NCBI RefSeq assembly: GCF_026898155.1
Contig: NZ_CP114029.1
Span: 1,061,501 to 1,125,500, forward strand
Source: Jiella pelagia
GTDB lineage: Bacteria > Pseudomonadota > Alphaproteobacteria > Rhizobiales > Rhizobiaceae
Length of the DNA: 64,000 nt
Direction of reading: 5' to 3'
Below the pieces are notes generated by a model, which ran no database searches, was not told the origin of the DNA, and saw only the letters and a list, made by a program, of their open reading frames with translations. Position numbers and translations under genes: made by a program. Below are positions 27,925-36,992 of the stretch, one piece after another; within the stretch, counting starts at the first letter, position 1; each line of letters begins with the position of its first letter.

Positions 27925-28899
27925 ATGAAAGGCGAATTCGACAACATTCCGATCGTCAACCTGTCCGGTCTTGCCGCGGATGCTGATCCCGCAGAGCGCG
28001 CAAGCACCGTCGCCGCGCTTAAGAGCGCTCTCGAGACGTCCGGATTTGCCTATCTTGCGAACCACGGCGTTCCGGAGGATCTGGTGGAGCGCATGCGCGA
28101 GATGAACGTCGCATTTCATCAACTCCCGATGGAAGAAAAGCTGGCGTTGAAGATCAACGAGTTCCACCGCGGCTACATGCCGATGTCGACCTCGACGATC
28201 GTCACCTCCTCGGTGGCCAAGGTGACGAAGCCGAACCGCTCCGAGAGCCTGATGGTGATGCATGAGGTTCCCGACGACGCAGCCTATGCGGGCGAGCCGT
28301 TACAGGGGCCGAACCAGTTTCCCGAAAGTCTTCCCGAAGTCGCCGAGACCGCCCGTGCCTACATGGCCGAGATGACGAAGCTCGGCGAGCGCATCGCCGG
28401 TGGGCTTGCGGAGGCGCTTGGCCTGCCACGGGACTGGTTCGACCAGCATTTCGTCGAACCGACGCTGTTTCTCCGGCTCCTGCACTATCCCGAACAGCCC
28501 GATGAAGAGCAGCTGTTCGGTTCGGCACCCCATACCGATTACGGCTTTGTCACATTGCTGAAGCAGGACGACGTGGGCGGGCTCGAGGTCCGCAACAAGC
28601 ACGGCGAATGGATCGCCGCGCCACCCATCCCCAACACTTTCGTGATGAATGTCGGCGACATCCTCGCAAAATGGTCGAACGGCCGCTTCGTGTCGACGCC
28701 GCACCGGGTCCGCAACCTTTCGAAACGTGACCGCTATTCCCAGCCCTTCTTCTACGATCCCTCAATGCGTGCGCTGGTCGCTTGCCCCGATGCAATGCTC
28801 GGGGTCGGGGAAACCGCAACGATGGAGCCGGTGCTCTACGGGGATTACCTGCTCGAACGGCTGAACAAGAACTACGACTACCGCAAGAAAGCGTCCTGA
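27925..28899 (+). CDS. Isopenicillin N synthase-like Fe(II)/2-oxoglutarate oxygenase
   Basis: A 324-residue non-haem iron oxygenase from ATG 27925 (MKGEFDNIPIVNLSGLAADA). The N-terminal DIOX_N domain has the GFAYLANHGVPEDLV motif, and the C-terminal domain has the iron ligands H-x-D (APHTDYGFVTLL) and distal His (STPHRVRNL) plus the 2-oxoglutarate-binding R-x-S (RYSQPFF). The reaction is unknown; family members include hydroxylases and ethylene-forming-type enzymes. It is the first gene of an operon with a polyamine-type ABC transporter, so its substrate is probably the imported compound. Confidence 0.9.
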   Translation: MKGEFDNIPIVNLSGLAADADPAERASTVAALKSALETSGFAYLANHGVPEDLVERMREMNVAFHQLPMEEKLALKINEFHRGYMPMSTSTIVTSSVAKVTKPNRSESLMVMHEVPDDAAYAGEPLQGPNQFPESLPEVAETARAYMAEMTKLGERIAGGLAEALGLPRDWFDQHFVEPTLFLRLLHYPEQPDEEQLFGSAPHTDYGFVTLLKQDDVGGLEVRNKHGEWIAAPPIPNTFVMNVGDILAKWSNGRFVSTPHRVRNLSKRDRYSQPFFYDPSMRALVACPDAMLGVGETATMEPVLYGDYLLERLNKNYDYRKKAS

Positions 28900-28946
28900 T
28901 ACCCGAGCAACAAGACCGCCCCGGCGACGAGAGGGAAATCTGGAAA

Positions 28947-29994
28947 ATGACCGAGTTCGAAAGACGCAGCATCTTGAAAGCCCTCGTCGCCCTCGGCGGC
29001 GCGTCCATCCTGAACATCCCGGCGGTCCATGCGCAGGCTCAACAGCTGGTGGTGACGACTTATGGCGGCTCCTGGGAAAAGTTCTGGCGCGACACGCTGC
29101 TGCCGGCCTTCAAGGCAGAGACCGGCGTCGAACCGCAACTCGATATCGGGCTCGGCCGGGTCTATACCGCTAATCTCCGCGCCGCCGGGGTGGGAAACTC
29201 CCCCTATAGCTGTCTCATGACGAACGAGATCTATGCCTCGGTGCTACGCGACGAGGGCTTCTTCGAAAAGCTCGATCTGTCGCGACTGCCGAACTACGAC
29301 GACCTTTATCCGGTGGCCAAGGAGGCCTCCGACGGCTGGGCCGCCGTCGGCCTGATCTCGCCGATCGGCATCGGCTATCGCACCGATATGGTCTCCGAGC
29401 CGCCCAGGTCCTGGAAGGACCTTTGGGACAATCCCGAGTTCAAGGGGCGCCTCGGCCTCTACAACATCAAGAATTCGGCCGGGAAGATGTTGCTGATGCT
29501 GACTTCGAAGATGTACGGGTCCGGCATCGACGATCTCGACGCCGGCTTTGCCAAACTCGCCGAGCTGGGACCGGTCTATCAGACCGACTTCAACATGAGC
29601 ACTGCCATGGCGACCGGCGAGATCGCGATCGCGCCTTTCGACTTCGGCGAGATCGCAAGGCTGCGCAATCAGGGCCTGCCGGTCGATTGCATCATCCCCG
29701 AGGAGGGGCTGATGATGTGGGATCAGACTTTCAACATCCTGAAGAATGCGCCAGCCCATGATCAGGCCTACGAGTACCTGAACTTCGTGCTGGGTCCGAC
29801 CGGGCAGAATCTGCTGATGCGCGAGTTCTTCGTCTCTCCGGTCAACAAGACGGTAACGGTTCCGGCCGAGGCTCGAAAAGGACGTGCCGGTGTCGGGCGA
29901 TGCGATGGAGCAGTTCATCGACTGGGATTGGGCCTTGATGAACTCCAAATCCGAGGAGATCTCACGCCGCTGGAACGAGATCTTCGGGGCCTGA
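28947..29994 (+). pseudogene. Polyamine-type ABC transporter substrate-binding protein, single frameshift at 29868-29874
   Basis: The frame from ATG 28947 (MTEFERRSILKALVALGGAS) begins with a secretion signal ending near VHAQA and continues as a PotD/PotF-type binding protein (VVTTYGGSWEKFWRDTLLPA, GIGYRTDMVSEPPRSWKDLW). Near the C-terminus the frame is lost after TVTVPAEA at GAGGCTC (29868-29874), while the next frame continues with LEKDVPVSGDAMEQFIDWDW and ends at TGA 29992-29994. Reading GAGCTC gives PAELEKDVPVSG, a complete protein of about 349 residues. Function is probably intact in reality. Confidence 0.85.
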
Positions 29995-30025
29995 GGCTTC
30001 GCTTCGAACACCGACCCATGATGTC

Positions 30026-30058
30026 CCGTCCCGACACCGCGCGGGGCGGGCTTTTTTG
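30026..30058 (+). terminator. Terminator-like hairpin with T run after the binding-protein gene
   Basis: A 9-bp stem (CCCGTCCCG / CGGGGCGGG, one G-T pair) with an 8-base loop is followed by six T residues, a classic Rho-independent shape. It lies between the binding protein and the ATPase gene, so it probably acts as a partial attenuator that leaves the binding protein in excess. Confidence 0.7.
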
Positions 30059-30076
30059 AAGGACCAGCCGCATCCG

Positions 30077-31153
30077 ATGACAGAAGTCTCGCTCCGCTCG
30101 CTCGTCAAACGCTATGGCAAGACCGAGGCGTTGAAGGGCATATCGCTCCACGTCCGGCACGGCGAGTTCGTCTCGCTGCTCGGCCCTTCGGGGTGCGGCA
30201 AGTCGACGACGCTGAAGTGCATTGCCGGCTTCGAGGAGGTGAGCGGCGGCCAGATCCTCTTCGACGAGCGCGACATTTCCCGCAAGCTTCCTGAGGATCG
30301 CGACATCGGGATGGTCTTCCAGTCTTACGCGCTGTTCCCGCACATGACGGTGGCGCAGAATCTCGCTTTCGGGCTCGAGATGCGGCGCGTGCCGAAAGTG
30401 GAAATTGCCGAGCGCATCGCCCGGGCGATGGACATGGTGCAGCTCAGCGCTCATGCGGAGCGCTATCCCAAAGCCCTGTCCGGCGGGCAGCAGCAGCGGG
30501 TCGCGCTGGCGCGGGCGCTGGTGATCGAACCGGCCATTCTGCTCCTCGACGAGCCGCTCGCCAATCTTGATGCCAAGCTTCGGGACGAGATGCGCGGTTT
30601 CATCCGCGACCTGCAGAAACGCGTCGGCATTACCACTCTCTACGTTACCCACGATCAGGGCGAGGCGATGACCATGTCGGATCGCGTGGTGGTGATGTTC
30701 GACGGCCAGATTGCGCAGGCGGCCTCGCCTGAAGAGATCTACGATCATCCGACCTCGGAACGCGTCGCCCGCTTCGTCGGCAACGCCAACATTCTCGATC
30801 TCGCCGTCTCGCCCCGTGGCGACGGACAGCTCGACCTCGTCCTGCCAGGGGGCCACCTGCTGCGTGTCGAAAGGCCGGCCTGTGGGGCGGGTGGCGGCAT
30901 GAGGGTCATGGCGAGGCCGGAGCAGATCGCATTGACGGAGCCGGCTGCAGGCCAGATCGGCGGGCGGGTCGCCAAGCGCTATTTCAGCGGCAGGCATGTG
31001 GAGTATCACGTCGAGACCGATGTCGGGCCGGTGGTGGTGGTGGCGCCGACCACCCACGCCGTTCGGGAGGGTGAGGCGGTGGGTCTTCGCTTCGACCCGC
31101 AAAGGCTCTGGCCGGTCCCGTCGGCGGAAGCCCCGGCGGAGGGGCGCGAATGA
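30077..31153 (+). CDS. Polyamine-type ABC transporter ATPase (PotA-like)
   Basis: A 358-residue ATPase from ATG 30077 (MTEVSLRSLVKRYGKTEALK). A TTG seven codons upstream lies inside the terminator T run and is less likely. Walker A GPSGCGKST, Q-loop VFQSYALFPH, signature LSGGQQQRVALARAL, Walker B LLLDEPLANLD and switch His (YVTHDQ) are intact. The C-terminal region (about 240-358) is a TOBE-type regulatory domain. The stop overlaps the permease start (ATGA). Confidence 0.92.
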   Translation: MTEVSLRSLVKRYGKTEALKGISLHVRHGEFVSLLGPSGCGKSTTLKCIAGFEEVSGGQILFDERDISRKLPEDRDIGMVFQSYALFPHMTVAQNLAFGLEMRRVPKVEIAERIARAMDMVQLSAHAERYPKALSGGQQQRVALARALVIEPAILLLDEPLANLDAKLRDEMRGFIRDLQKRVGITTLYVTHDQGEAMTMSDRVVVMFDGQIAQAASPEEIYDHPTSERVARFVGNANILDLAVSPRGDGQLDLVLPGGHLLRVERPACGAGGGMRVMARPEQIALTEPAAGQIGGRVAKRYFSGRHVEYHVETDVGPVVVVAPTTHAVREGEAVGLRFDPQRLWPVPSAEAPAEGRE

Positions 31154-31989
31154 AACGCTTGCGCGCGACATTCCTGATCCTTCCGGCTGCCACGCTGATC
31201 TTTCTCTTCGTCGTCCTGCCCTACGTCACCGTCCTGGTGATGAGTTTCCGGGCTCCGGCCGACGGCCAGCCCTATGGCGAGGGCTTCAGCCTCGCCGGTT
31301 ATGCGCAGTTCTTCAACGAGGGCTACTATGCATGGTCGCTGCCGCAGAGCCTCGTGCTCGGCATCCTGACCACATTCGTCTGCCTCATTCTCGGCTATCC
31401 CGTCGCCCTGCACATTGCCAAGGCCTCGAAGCGGTGGCGGGGCCTACTTTATGGGATCGTCCTCTCGCCCTTGCTGATCGGCATCGTCATTCGCAGCTAT
31501 GGCTGGACCATCCTCCTTGGCAATTCCGGCGTCATCAACTCGACCTTGCGTCAGTTCGGCCTGATCGAACGTCCACTGCCACTGATGTACAATAATTTCG
31601 GCGTGGTGCTGGCGCTCGCCCACGTCTTCCTGCCGTTCATGGTGCTGCCGCTGCTGTCGGCGCTGCAATCGATGGACCCGGCTTTGGGTCAGGCGGCCCG
31701 TTCGCTCGGCGCCAAGCCATTCACGATCTTTCGGCGCATCACGTTCCCTGTCTCCATGCCCGGCGTTCAAACCGGCTGCATTCTTGTCTTCGTCCTCGCC
31801 ATCTCCTCCTATGTGACGCCGGCGCTCGTCGGAGGCATGCGCGTCAAGACCACCACCCTGCTGGTCATCGACGCGCTGATCGATCAGTTCCAGTGGCCGT
31901 TCGGTTCCGCCATGGCGTTGATCCTGGCAGTCTCCGCCGGGCTGATCGTTCTGATCTTCGCGCGTTTGACAGCCATGAAGTGGAATTGA
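31150..31989 (+). CDS. Polyamine-type ABC permease (PotB-like)
   Basis: A 279-residue permease with six hydrophobic segments. The N-terminus (MKRLRATFLILPAATLIFLF) is the first membrane segment, and the ATPase-contact motif ARSLGAKPFTIFRRITFPVS matches the EAAxxLGAxxxxxFxxIxLP pattern. It pairs with the PotC-like subunit encoded 3 bp downstream. The substrate class (spermidine/putrescine-like) is by homology only. Confidence 0.9.
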   Translation: MKRLRATFLILPAATLIFLFVVLPYVTVLVMSFRAPADGQPYGEGFSLAGYAQFFNEGYYAWSLPQSLVLGILTTFVCLILGYPVALHIAKASKRWRGLLYGIVLSPLLIGIVIRSYGWTILLGNSGVINSTLRQFGLIERPLPLMYNNFGVVLALAHVFLPFMVLPLLSALQSMDPALGQAARSLGAKPFTIFRRITFPVSMPGVQTGCILVFVLAISSYVTPALVGGMRVKTTTLLVIDALIDQFQWPFGSAMALILAVSAGLIVLIFARLTAMKWN

Positions 31990-31992
31990 GAC

Positions 31993-32778
31993 ATGCGGAT
32001 CGACGCGCTACTTCTGTCGCTGTTCCGGTCGCTGGTCTACGCCTTTCTGCTGGCGCCGATCGTCATCGTCGTCCTCGCATCGCTCAACGCCGGGAACTTC
32101 CTGACTTTTCCCCCGCAGGGCCTGAGCCTGCGCTGGTTCTGGACGTTCCTTGACAACGACGTCTTCATCGACGCGATCGTCTATTCCGCGACACTTGCGG
32201 CAGGCGCGACGGCCGTTTCCCTCGTCGTCGGCACCATGGCGGCGCTGTATTTCGTGCGCCATGCGCGGCAGAAGGCAGAGCTGGTGCGGCTCGGGGTGCT
32301 GCTGCCCCTGATCCTGCCCGAAATCCTCACGGCGATTGCGCTGCTGTTCTTCTTCTACGAAATCGGCATCGGCACGGAGCACCAGATCGCTTTGTTCACG
32401 GGCCACGTTCTGATGACGCTGCCCTTCGTGTTCCTCAACGTCTCCACCTCGCTGCAAGGGCGCGACAATGCCATGGAACTTGCCGCACGCACGCTCGGCG
32501 CGTCGCGATATACGGCCTTCCGCCGCATCACCTTGCCGCTCATCGCGCCCGGCGTGGCCGCCGGAGGGGTCTTTGCCTTCATCATCAGCTTCGATACCTT
32601 CGGAATTTCCTTCATTTTGAAAGGCGCCGGTTCTGCTCCTTTGCCAATCCAGCTCTACGACTATTTGCGGTTCAACTTCACGCCGGAGGCGGCCGCCGTC
32701 TCGACCGTGTCGATCATCCTCACTCTCGTCCTCGTAACCCTGGCCGACCTGCTTTTCGCACGAAATCCGGATGCCTGA
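31993..32778 (+). CDS. Polyamine-type ABC permease (PotC-like)
   Basis: A 261-residue six-segment permease. The coupling motif AARTLGASRYTAFRRITLPL is present, and the N-terminus is a membrane segment (LVYAFLLAPIVIVVLASLNA). It forms a heterodimer with the preceding PotB-like protein. The FCD regulator gene follows after 17 bp; that gap contains a GAGGCTC heptamer (32784-32790), the same heptamer found at the six frameshifts in this window. Confidence 0.9.
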   Translation: MRIDALLLSLFRSLVYAFLLAPIVIVVLASLNAGNFLTFPPQGLSLRWFWTFLDNDVFIDAIVYSATLAAGATAVSLVVGTMAALYFVRHARQKAELVRLGVLLPLILPEILTAIALLFFFYEIGIGTEHQIALFTGHVLMTLPFVFLNVSTSLQGRDNAMELAARTLGASRYTAFRRITLPLIAPGVAAGGVFAFIISFDTFGISFILKGAGSAPLPIQLYDYLRFNFTPEAAAVSTVSIILTLVLVTLADLLFARNPDA

Positions 32779-32795
32779 TTTCAGAGGCTCGTTTG

Positions 32796-33512
32796 ATGGA
32801 ATTGGACCAGGAATTGAGCCTTCGCTCGATCGGCGCGGAACTCGCTGACCGGCTCGAGGCGGCAATCGTCCGAGAGGTGTTTGCCCCTGGGGAGAAGCTT
32901 CGCGAGGTCGAAATCTGCTCGCGTTTTGGGATATCCCGCTCGCCACTACGGGAGGCCTTTCAGATTTTGGAGGGCAGAGGCCTGGTCGAGCGGCGCCCGA
33001 GGCTCGGGACCCGCGTCACCGAGTTGACGGTCGACAATCTCGATGAACTCACCGCCTGCCGCATCCCCTTGGAGGCGACCTGCAGCCGCCTGCTTGCGGA
33101 ACGTGCCGACCGCGAAGCCGTCGCCCGCGAACTCGATCTGGAACTGGCGGCGATGCGCGAGGCCAAGGCGGTCGGCGACTTCCTGGCCGGCTTCGAGGCC
33201 AATGTCCGCATGACCGCATTGATGCACGGCCGCTGCGCAAACTCGGTTCTGATGCGACTGCTGGACCAACTCGACAAGGCCGCGCTCCGCTATCGCTTTC
33301 GCGCCTATCGCAGCGCCACCGGAATCCTTGACCATATGATCGAGGGCAATGCCGAGATGATTGCCGAAATCCGGGCCGGTCGGGGCTGCGAAGCGGCTGC
33401 CGTCACCGCCCGATTGGTGGACAGAGCGTGGCGCACGAGCAGGCGGCTGTTCCTCCCGGACGCCCAAGCCGTTAGCAGGCCGCTGAAAAACTCGGTCCTA
33501 GCAGGCTGCTGA
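32796..33512 (+). CDS. GntR family transcriptional regulator, FCD subgroup
   Basis: A regulator of about 238 residues with an N-terminal winged helix (EKLREVEICSRFGISRSPLR then EAFQILEGRGLVERRPRLGT) and an all-helical C-terminal FCD domain. ATG 32796 is one codon after an in-frame TTG. The last 14 residues (AVSRPLKNSVLAGC) are encoded by sequence matching a repeated element-end-like motif (TAGCAGGCYGCTGAARAA at about 33473 and 33499), so the natural C-terminus may have been replaced. It probably controls the oxygenase/ABC operon through the site near 27893-27904. Confidence 0.87.
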   Translation: MELDQELSLRSIGAELADRLEAAIVREVFAPGEKLREVEICSRFGISRSPLREAFQILEGRGLVERRPRLGTRVTELTVDNLDELTACRIPLEATCSRLLAERADREAVARELDLELAAMREAKAVGDFLAGFEANVRMTALMHGRCANSVLMRLLDQLDKAALRYRFRAYRSATGILDHMIEGNAEMIAEIRAGRGCEAAAVTARLVDRAWRTSRRLFLPDAQAVSRPLKNSVLAGC

Positions 33513-33896
33513 AGAACGCGAGAATTCAGCGCGAAATGAGATGATTCTTGCGGTTCGGAGGCTGTTGCTCGTTCCGACGCGAGGGCAGTGGGCCGGATCG
33601 CTCGTCCATTCCTTTCAAGATGGGGCACTTTGGCGCTGTATCGGCTAAAATGTCCCGTTCATCTCGGTGTCTGGGCTGTGGTTCGGCGCGAGGCTATGAC
33701 CCCGGTTCATAATACGCTCCGCCGCTATTTCAGACGCTTACCAGCGTGACCTCTGACCTCGCGCCGATCGGCGTCGGACCCTGGCGCCGATTTACACATT
33801 CGGGAATACTTCATGCCCCGGCGCGTGAAAGACGCCCGCCGGCGCTGAAGGCGTCAGCCCGTGCCAGTGTGGTGCGTTGGTTGCGGTTAAGCGAGT
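33513..33896. other. Gene-free region after GntR gene, possible IS end remnant
   Basis: Just before and inside this stretch, a motif TAGCAGGCYGCTGAARAA occurs twice in tandem about 26 bp apart (about 33473 and 33499). This resembles the end of a transposable element, but no transposase or matching opposite end is seen. The remainder holds no gene I can support; plus-strand frames here are antisense shadows of the M28 peptidase. Confidence 0.35.
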
Positions 33897-35165
33897 TCAG
33901 CTGCCCCTCCAAGCCGTTCGCTCTCCAAGGTCGGCTGCAAGCGCGCCGGCGACGATCGCATGGGTCAGGCGCGCCGCATCCCGCAAAGCCCCGACGTCGA
34001 CCTTGTCGCGCGTATCCCCCTCCGTCAGGACCAACCGCCCGGCCGCATCGGCCTCGCCGAAGCCTGCGACGAGGCGGAACGCCGGAATGCCGGCGGCGGC
34101 GAAGTTGGCGTGGTCGGAGTTGGTCTGGAGGGGGCGGAACAGCCGCAACGGAACCCCGCATTCGTCCGCGCGCCGCAACAGGAACGGCTCCAGCCCGGCA
34201 AAGCCGCTGGTCAGCGCCGTCAGCCGCTTGCCGAAGCCGACGGAATCGATGTTGACGTCGAGCGCGATCCGCTGGAGTTCGCTTTGGGAAAGCCGTTCGG
34301 CATGGACCTTCGAGCCCAGCAGCGCCCATTCCTCGACGTTGAAGAAGGCCAGCCGCAGGCCGTGGCGAGGGCGTTCGCCCGAACGGGCGATTTCGGAGGC
34401 GACGGACAGCGCGACGGCGAGGCCGGAAGCGTTGTCCATCGCGCTTTCCGCCAGATCATGGCCGTCGATATGGGCCGACAACACCACCCAGCCATCTTCG
34501 CGACCCGGCATATCGAAGAAGAGGTTCTGCGCCTCGGCCGGCGCTTCGACGGTCTCGACGAACAGCCGCAGGCTTGGGAAGCCATCGGCCGTCGGCCAGA
34601 GGCGATCCGCCGTCTCCGGTGAGATGCCGACGGCCGGAATGCCGGCCTCGCCGCTGCGCCCGGAGGAGCCGGCAACGAGGCTGCCCTCGAGCGGACCGGC
34701 GATGAGAAACCCGACGGCACCGGCTGCCAGGGCTCGCTCATACTTGACCCGGCGGTGGATCGTGCCGGCGTTGAACATCAGCTCGTGCCGGACCAGAACG
34801 ATGCGGTCGGCGATCTCGGGTGCATGGGCGTCGAACTCCTCCGGCGTCCCGCGGCCGAGGTCGACAACTTCGGCCTTGAGGCCCTCGGCCGGCGTGGCCA
34901 CGGTCCGCACCAGCGGATGACAGGCGATCGCTTCGCCCCCGGCAAGCAGAATGCGCGCGCCCCTGCCCTGCCATCCGGCATAGGGGACGGCTTCCCGGCG
35001 GGCAGCGACGCCGGTGGCGGCTTCTCCCAGCCGGGCGAGCAATTCGACCGCCGCCGCGGCACTGGCCGTTCCGGCCAGCCGCCCGCCGCAGTCGCAGATC
35101 GCCGCGAAATCTCCTTGGAGCCGGGGAAAGCGGTTCATCAGATTCGATGTTGTCGGGTCAGGCAT
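33897..35165 (-). CDS. M28 family zinc peptidase with PA-like insert
   Basis: A 422-residue aminopeptidase-like protein. The zinc ligands of clan MH are visible: His/Asp (SAHIDGHDLAESAMDNASG), the catalytic Glu-Glu (FFNVEEWALLGS), a following Asp (DVNIDSVGFG) and the C-terminal His (TNSDHANFAAAGIPAFRL). Residues about 80-190 look like a protease-associated domain. No signal peptide is evident. The start overlaps the 3' end of the LysR gene by 8 bp, so both are co-transcribed leftwards and divergent from an amino acid transporter operon. It may hydrolyse an N-acyl or peptide form of the imported substrate. Confidence 0.87.
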   Translation of the reverse strand: MPDPTTSNLMNRFPRLQGDFAAICDCGGRLAGTASAAAAVELLARLGEAATGVAARREAVPYAGWQGRGARILLAGGEAIACHPLVRTVATPAEGLKAEVVDLGRGTPEEFDAHAPEIADRIVLVRHELMFNAGTIHRRVKYERALAAGAVGFLIAGPLEGSLVAGSSGRSGEAGIPAVGISPETADRLWPTADGFPSLRLFVETVEAPAEAQNLFFDMPGREDGWVVLSAHIDGHDLAESAMDNASGLAVALSVASEIARSGERPRHGLRLAFFNVEEWALLGSKVHAERLSQSELQRIALDVNIDSVGFGKRLTALTSGFAGLEPFLLRRADECGVPLRLFRPLQTNSDHANFAAAGIPAFRLVAGFGEADAAGRLVLTEGDTRDKVDVGALRDAARLTHAIVAGALAADLGERTAWRGS

Positions 35166-36054
35166 TGGCGGCGCTCTCCGTTCGTAGCGTGGTGTCGAGA
35201 AGGTCGAGGAAATCCTTGGCGAGCGGCGAAAGCGGCCGGTCCTCGCTGGTCAAAACGCCGATCTCGTAGGGGATGGCGGGCTGGAACGGGCGGATTTCGA
35301 GGCCGAGGGCCTCGAACATGCGCGCCGAGAAGATGTCGACCACCGACACCCCGCCGCCATTGGCGACGAGGGCGCAGATCGAACTGAAGAAATCGACCTC
35401 GGCGATGGTCTGGAGGCTGACGCCGGCCTGTGCGAAGGCGGTCTTGACGCGGTGACTGATGACCCGCTCGGGCGGCATTGCGAAGAAGGGAACCCCCGCC
35501 AGCTCCACCGGTGTGAGGACCGGATGCCGGGCGGCCGGATGCCCCCTCGGCAGCACGGCGACGCAGTCGATCTGGTATCGGCGGACCTTTACGCCGACGA
35601 TGTCGACCGGCAGTTCGGCGATGCCGATGTCGATGGAGGCTGCCGGAAAGAAGCTGCGCACCTCCTCGGAGGTCCGGTTGAGCATCCGCACGTGGATTTC
35701 CGGCAACTGGAGAGTGAAGCGCGACACCAGGGGCGGCAGCAGCGAGATCGAGGCGCTCGGATGGCTGGCGAGCACGAGCCGGCCGGAGCGCCCCTCGCGG
35801 ATCGCCTCCGCCACCCTGTCGAGCCGATCGTACATGCCGAGGGCATGGATCATCTCGCGGTGAAACTCCTCGCCCTCGCGCGTCAGCGACAGCCTGCCAC
35901 CGCTCCTCAGAAAGAGCTGGAAGCCGACGGCGGCCTCGAGGCGCGCCAGCTGCGCGCTGACGGCCGGCTGCGTCAGGCCGAGGACCTTGGCGGCGCGCGT
36001 GACCGAATGATTGGAGACGACGGCCCGGAATGCTTCGAGAAGGCGCAGATCCAT
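35158..36054 (-). CDS. LysR family transcriptional regulator
   Basis: A LysR regulator of 298 residues from ATG 36052-36054 (MDLRLLEAFRAVVSNHSVTR). The helix-turn-helix is AAKVLGLTQPAVSAQLARLE, followed by a linker helix and a periplasmic-binding-type effector domain. Two in-frame ATGs upstream (36063 and 36078) are possible starts, but the family N-terminus matches the internal one. It is divergent from the ABC operon at 36158, the usual LysR arrangement, and probably activates it in response to the substrate. Confidence 0.9.
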   Translation of the reverse strand: MDLRLLEAFRAVVSNHSVTRAAKVLGLTQPAVSAQLARLEAAVGFQLFLRSGGRLSLTREGEEFHREMIHALGMYDRLDRVAEAIREGRSGRLVLASHPSASISLLPPLVSRFTLQLPEIHVRMLNRTSEEVRSFFPAASIDIGIAELPVDIVGVKVRRYQIDCVAVLPRGHPAARHPVLTPVELAGVPFFAMPPERVISHRVKTAFAQAGVSLQTIAEVDFFSSICALVANGGGVSVVDIFSARMFEALGLEIRPFQPAIPYEIGVLTSEDRPLSPLAKDFLDLLDTTLRTESAANA

Positions 36055-36157
36055 GCTCAACATTTCCTCACTGTGCATAAATTTTTGTAATTGAAAAATA
36101 CTCCTGTCTGGCAGAGCCTAGAGACTAAATTCTGGGAATTATCGCAGACAGTTTGCC

Positions 36158-36976
36158 ATGTCCATAAATGAAATTTATGCCTCGGGGGCACCGGCAACGG
36201 ACCTCGCGGCAAGGCGGCCGTCCCCCTCGCGGATCATCGCGGCGGAGGGCATCAGCAAGAGCTTCGGCGACACCGAGGTGCTCAAGGACATCGTCCTTGC
36301 GGTCGACCGCAAGGACGTCGTCTGCGTGATCGGCCCGTCCGGCTCGGGCAAGACAACGCTCCTGCGCTGTCTCGCGCTGCTCGAGACGCCGTCGGCCGGG
36401 CGGGTCACGATGGAAGGCCAGGTGATCGGCGACGGAACGAACGGCCCCGCCGTCCGCCGCGCCGCGGCAAAGGTGCGGCCCGACATCGGCATGGTCTTCC
36501 AGCATTTCAACCTGTGGCCGCACATGACGGTTCTGCAGAACCTCATCGAGGCGCCGGTGCTGGTCCGCAAGGTCCCTCGCAAGGACGCCATCGAGCGGGC
36601 GATGGAACTTTTGGAAAAGGTCGGCCTCGCCGACAAGCGGGACGCCTACCCCGCGCATCTGTCGGGCGGCCAGCAGCAACGGGTGGCGATCGCCAGAGCC
36701 CTGGCGATGACGCCGAAGATCATCCTGTTTGACGAGGCGACGTCGGCGCTCGATCCGGAACTGCGCCACGAAGTGCTGCAGGTCATGCGGCAACTGGCCC
36801 ACGAGGGAATGACCATGCTGGTGGTCACGCACGAAATGGGCTTCGCGCGCGGCGTCGGCTCGCGCGTCGTTTTCATGGACCAGGGCCGCATCGTCGAGGA
36901 TGGCGATCCGAAGGACTTCTTTTCCGCACCGCGCACCGAGCGCGCCGCCCGGTTTCTTCAGCAACTGCAAGACTAA
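36158..36976 (+). CDS. Polar amino acid ABC transporter ATPase
   Basis: A 272-residue ATPase with Walker A GPSGSGKTT, Q-loop MVFQHFNLWPHMTVLQN, signature LSGGQQQRVAIARAL, Walker B IILFDEATSALDPE and the switch His (VVTHEMGFAR), matching the GlnQ/HisP group. The first 25 residues are extra relative to the family; the true start could be a later codon. It is the first gene of the plus-strand operon with a binding protein, permease, ureohydrolase and M20 enzyme. Confidence 0.92.
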   Translation: MSINEIYASGAPATDLAARRPSPSRIIAAEGISKSFGDTEVLKDIVLAVDRKDVVCVIGPSGSGKTTLLRCLALLETPSAGRVTMEGQVIGDGTNGPAVRRAAAKVRPDIGMVFQHFNLWPHMTVLQNLIEAPVLVRKVPRKDAIERAMELLEKVGLADKRDAYPAHLSGGQQQRVAIARALAMTPKIILFDEATSALDPELRHEVLQVMRQLAHEGMTMLVVTHEMGFARGVGSRVVFMDQGRIVEDGDPKDFFSAPRTERAARFLQQLQD

Positions 36977-36992
36977 AGGAGCATAGGATTCA

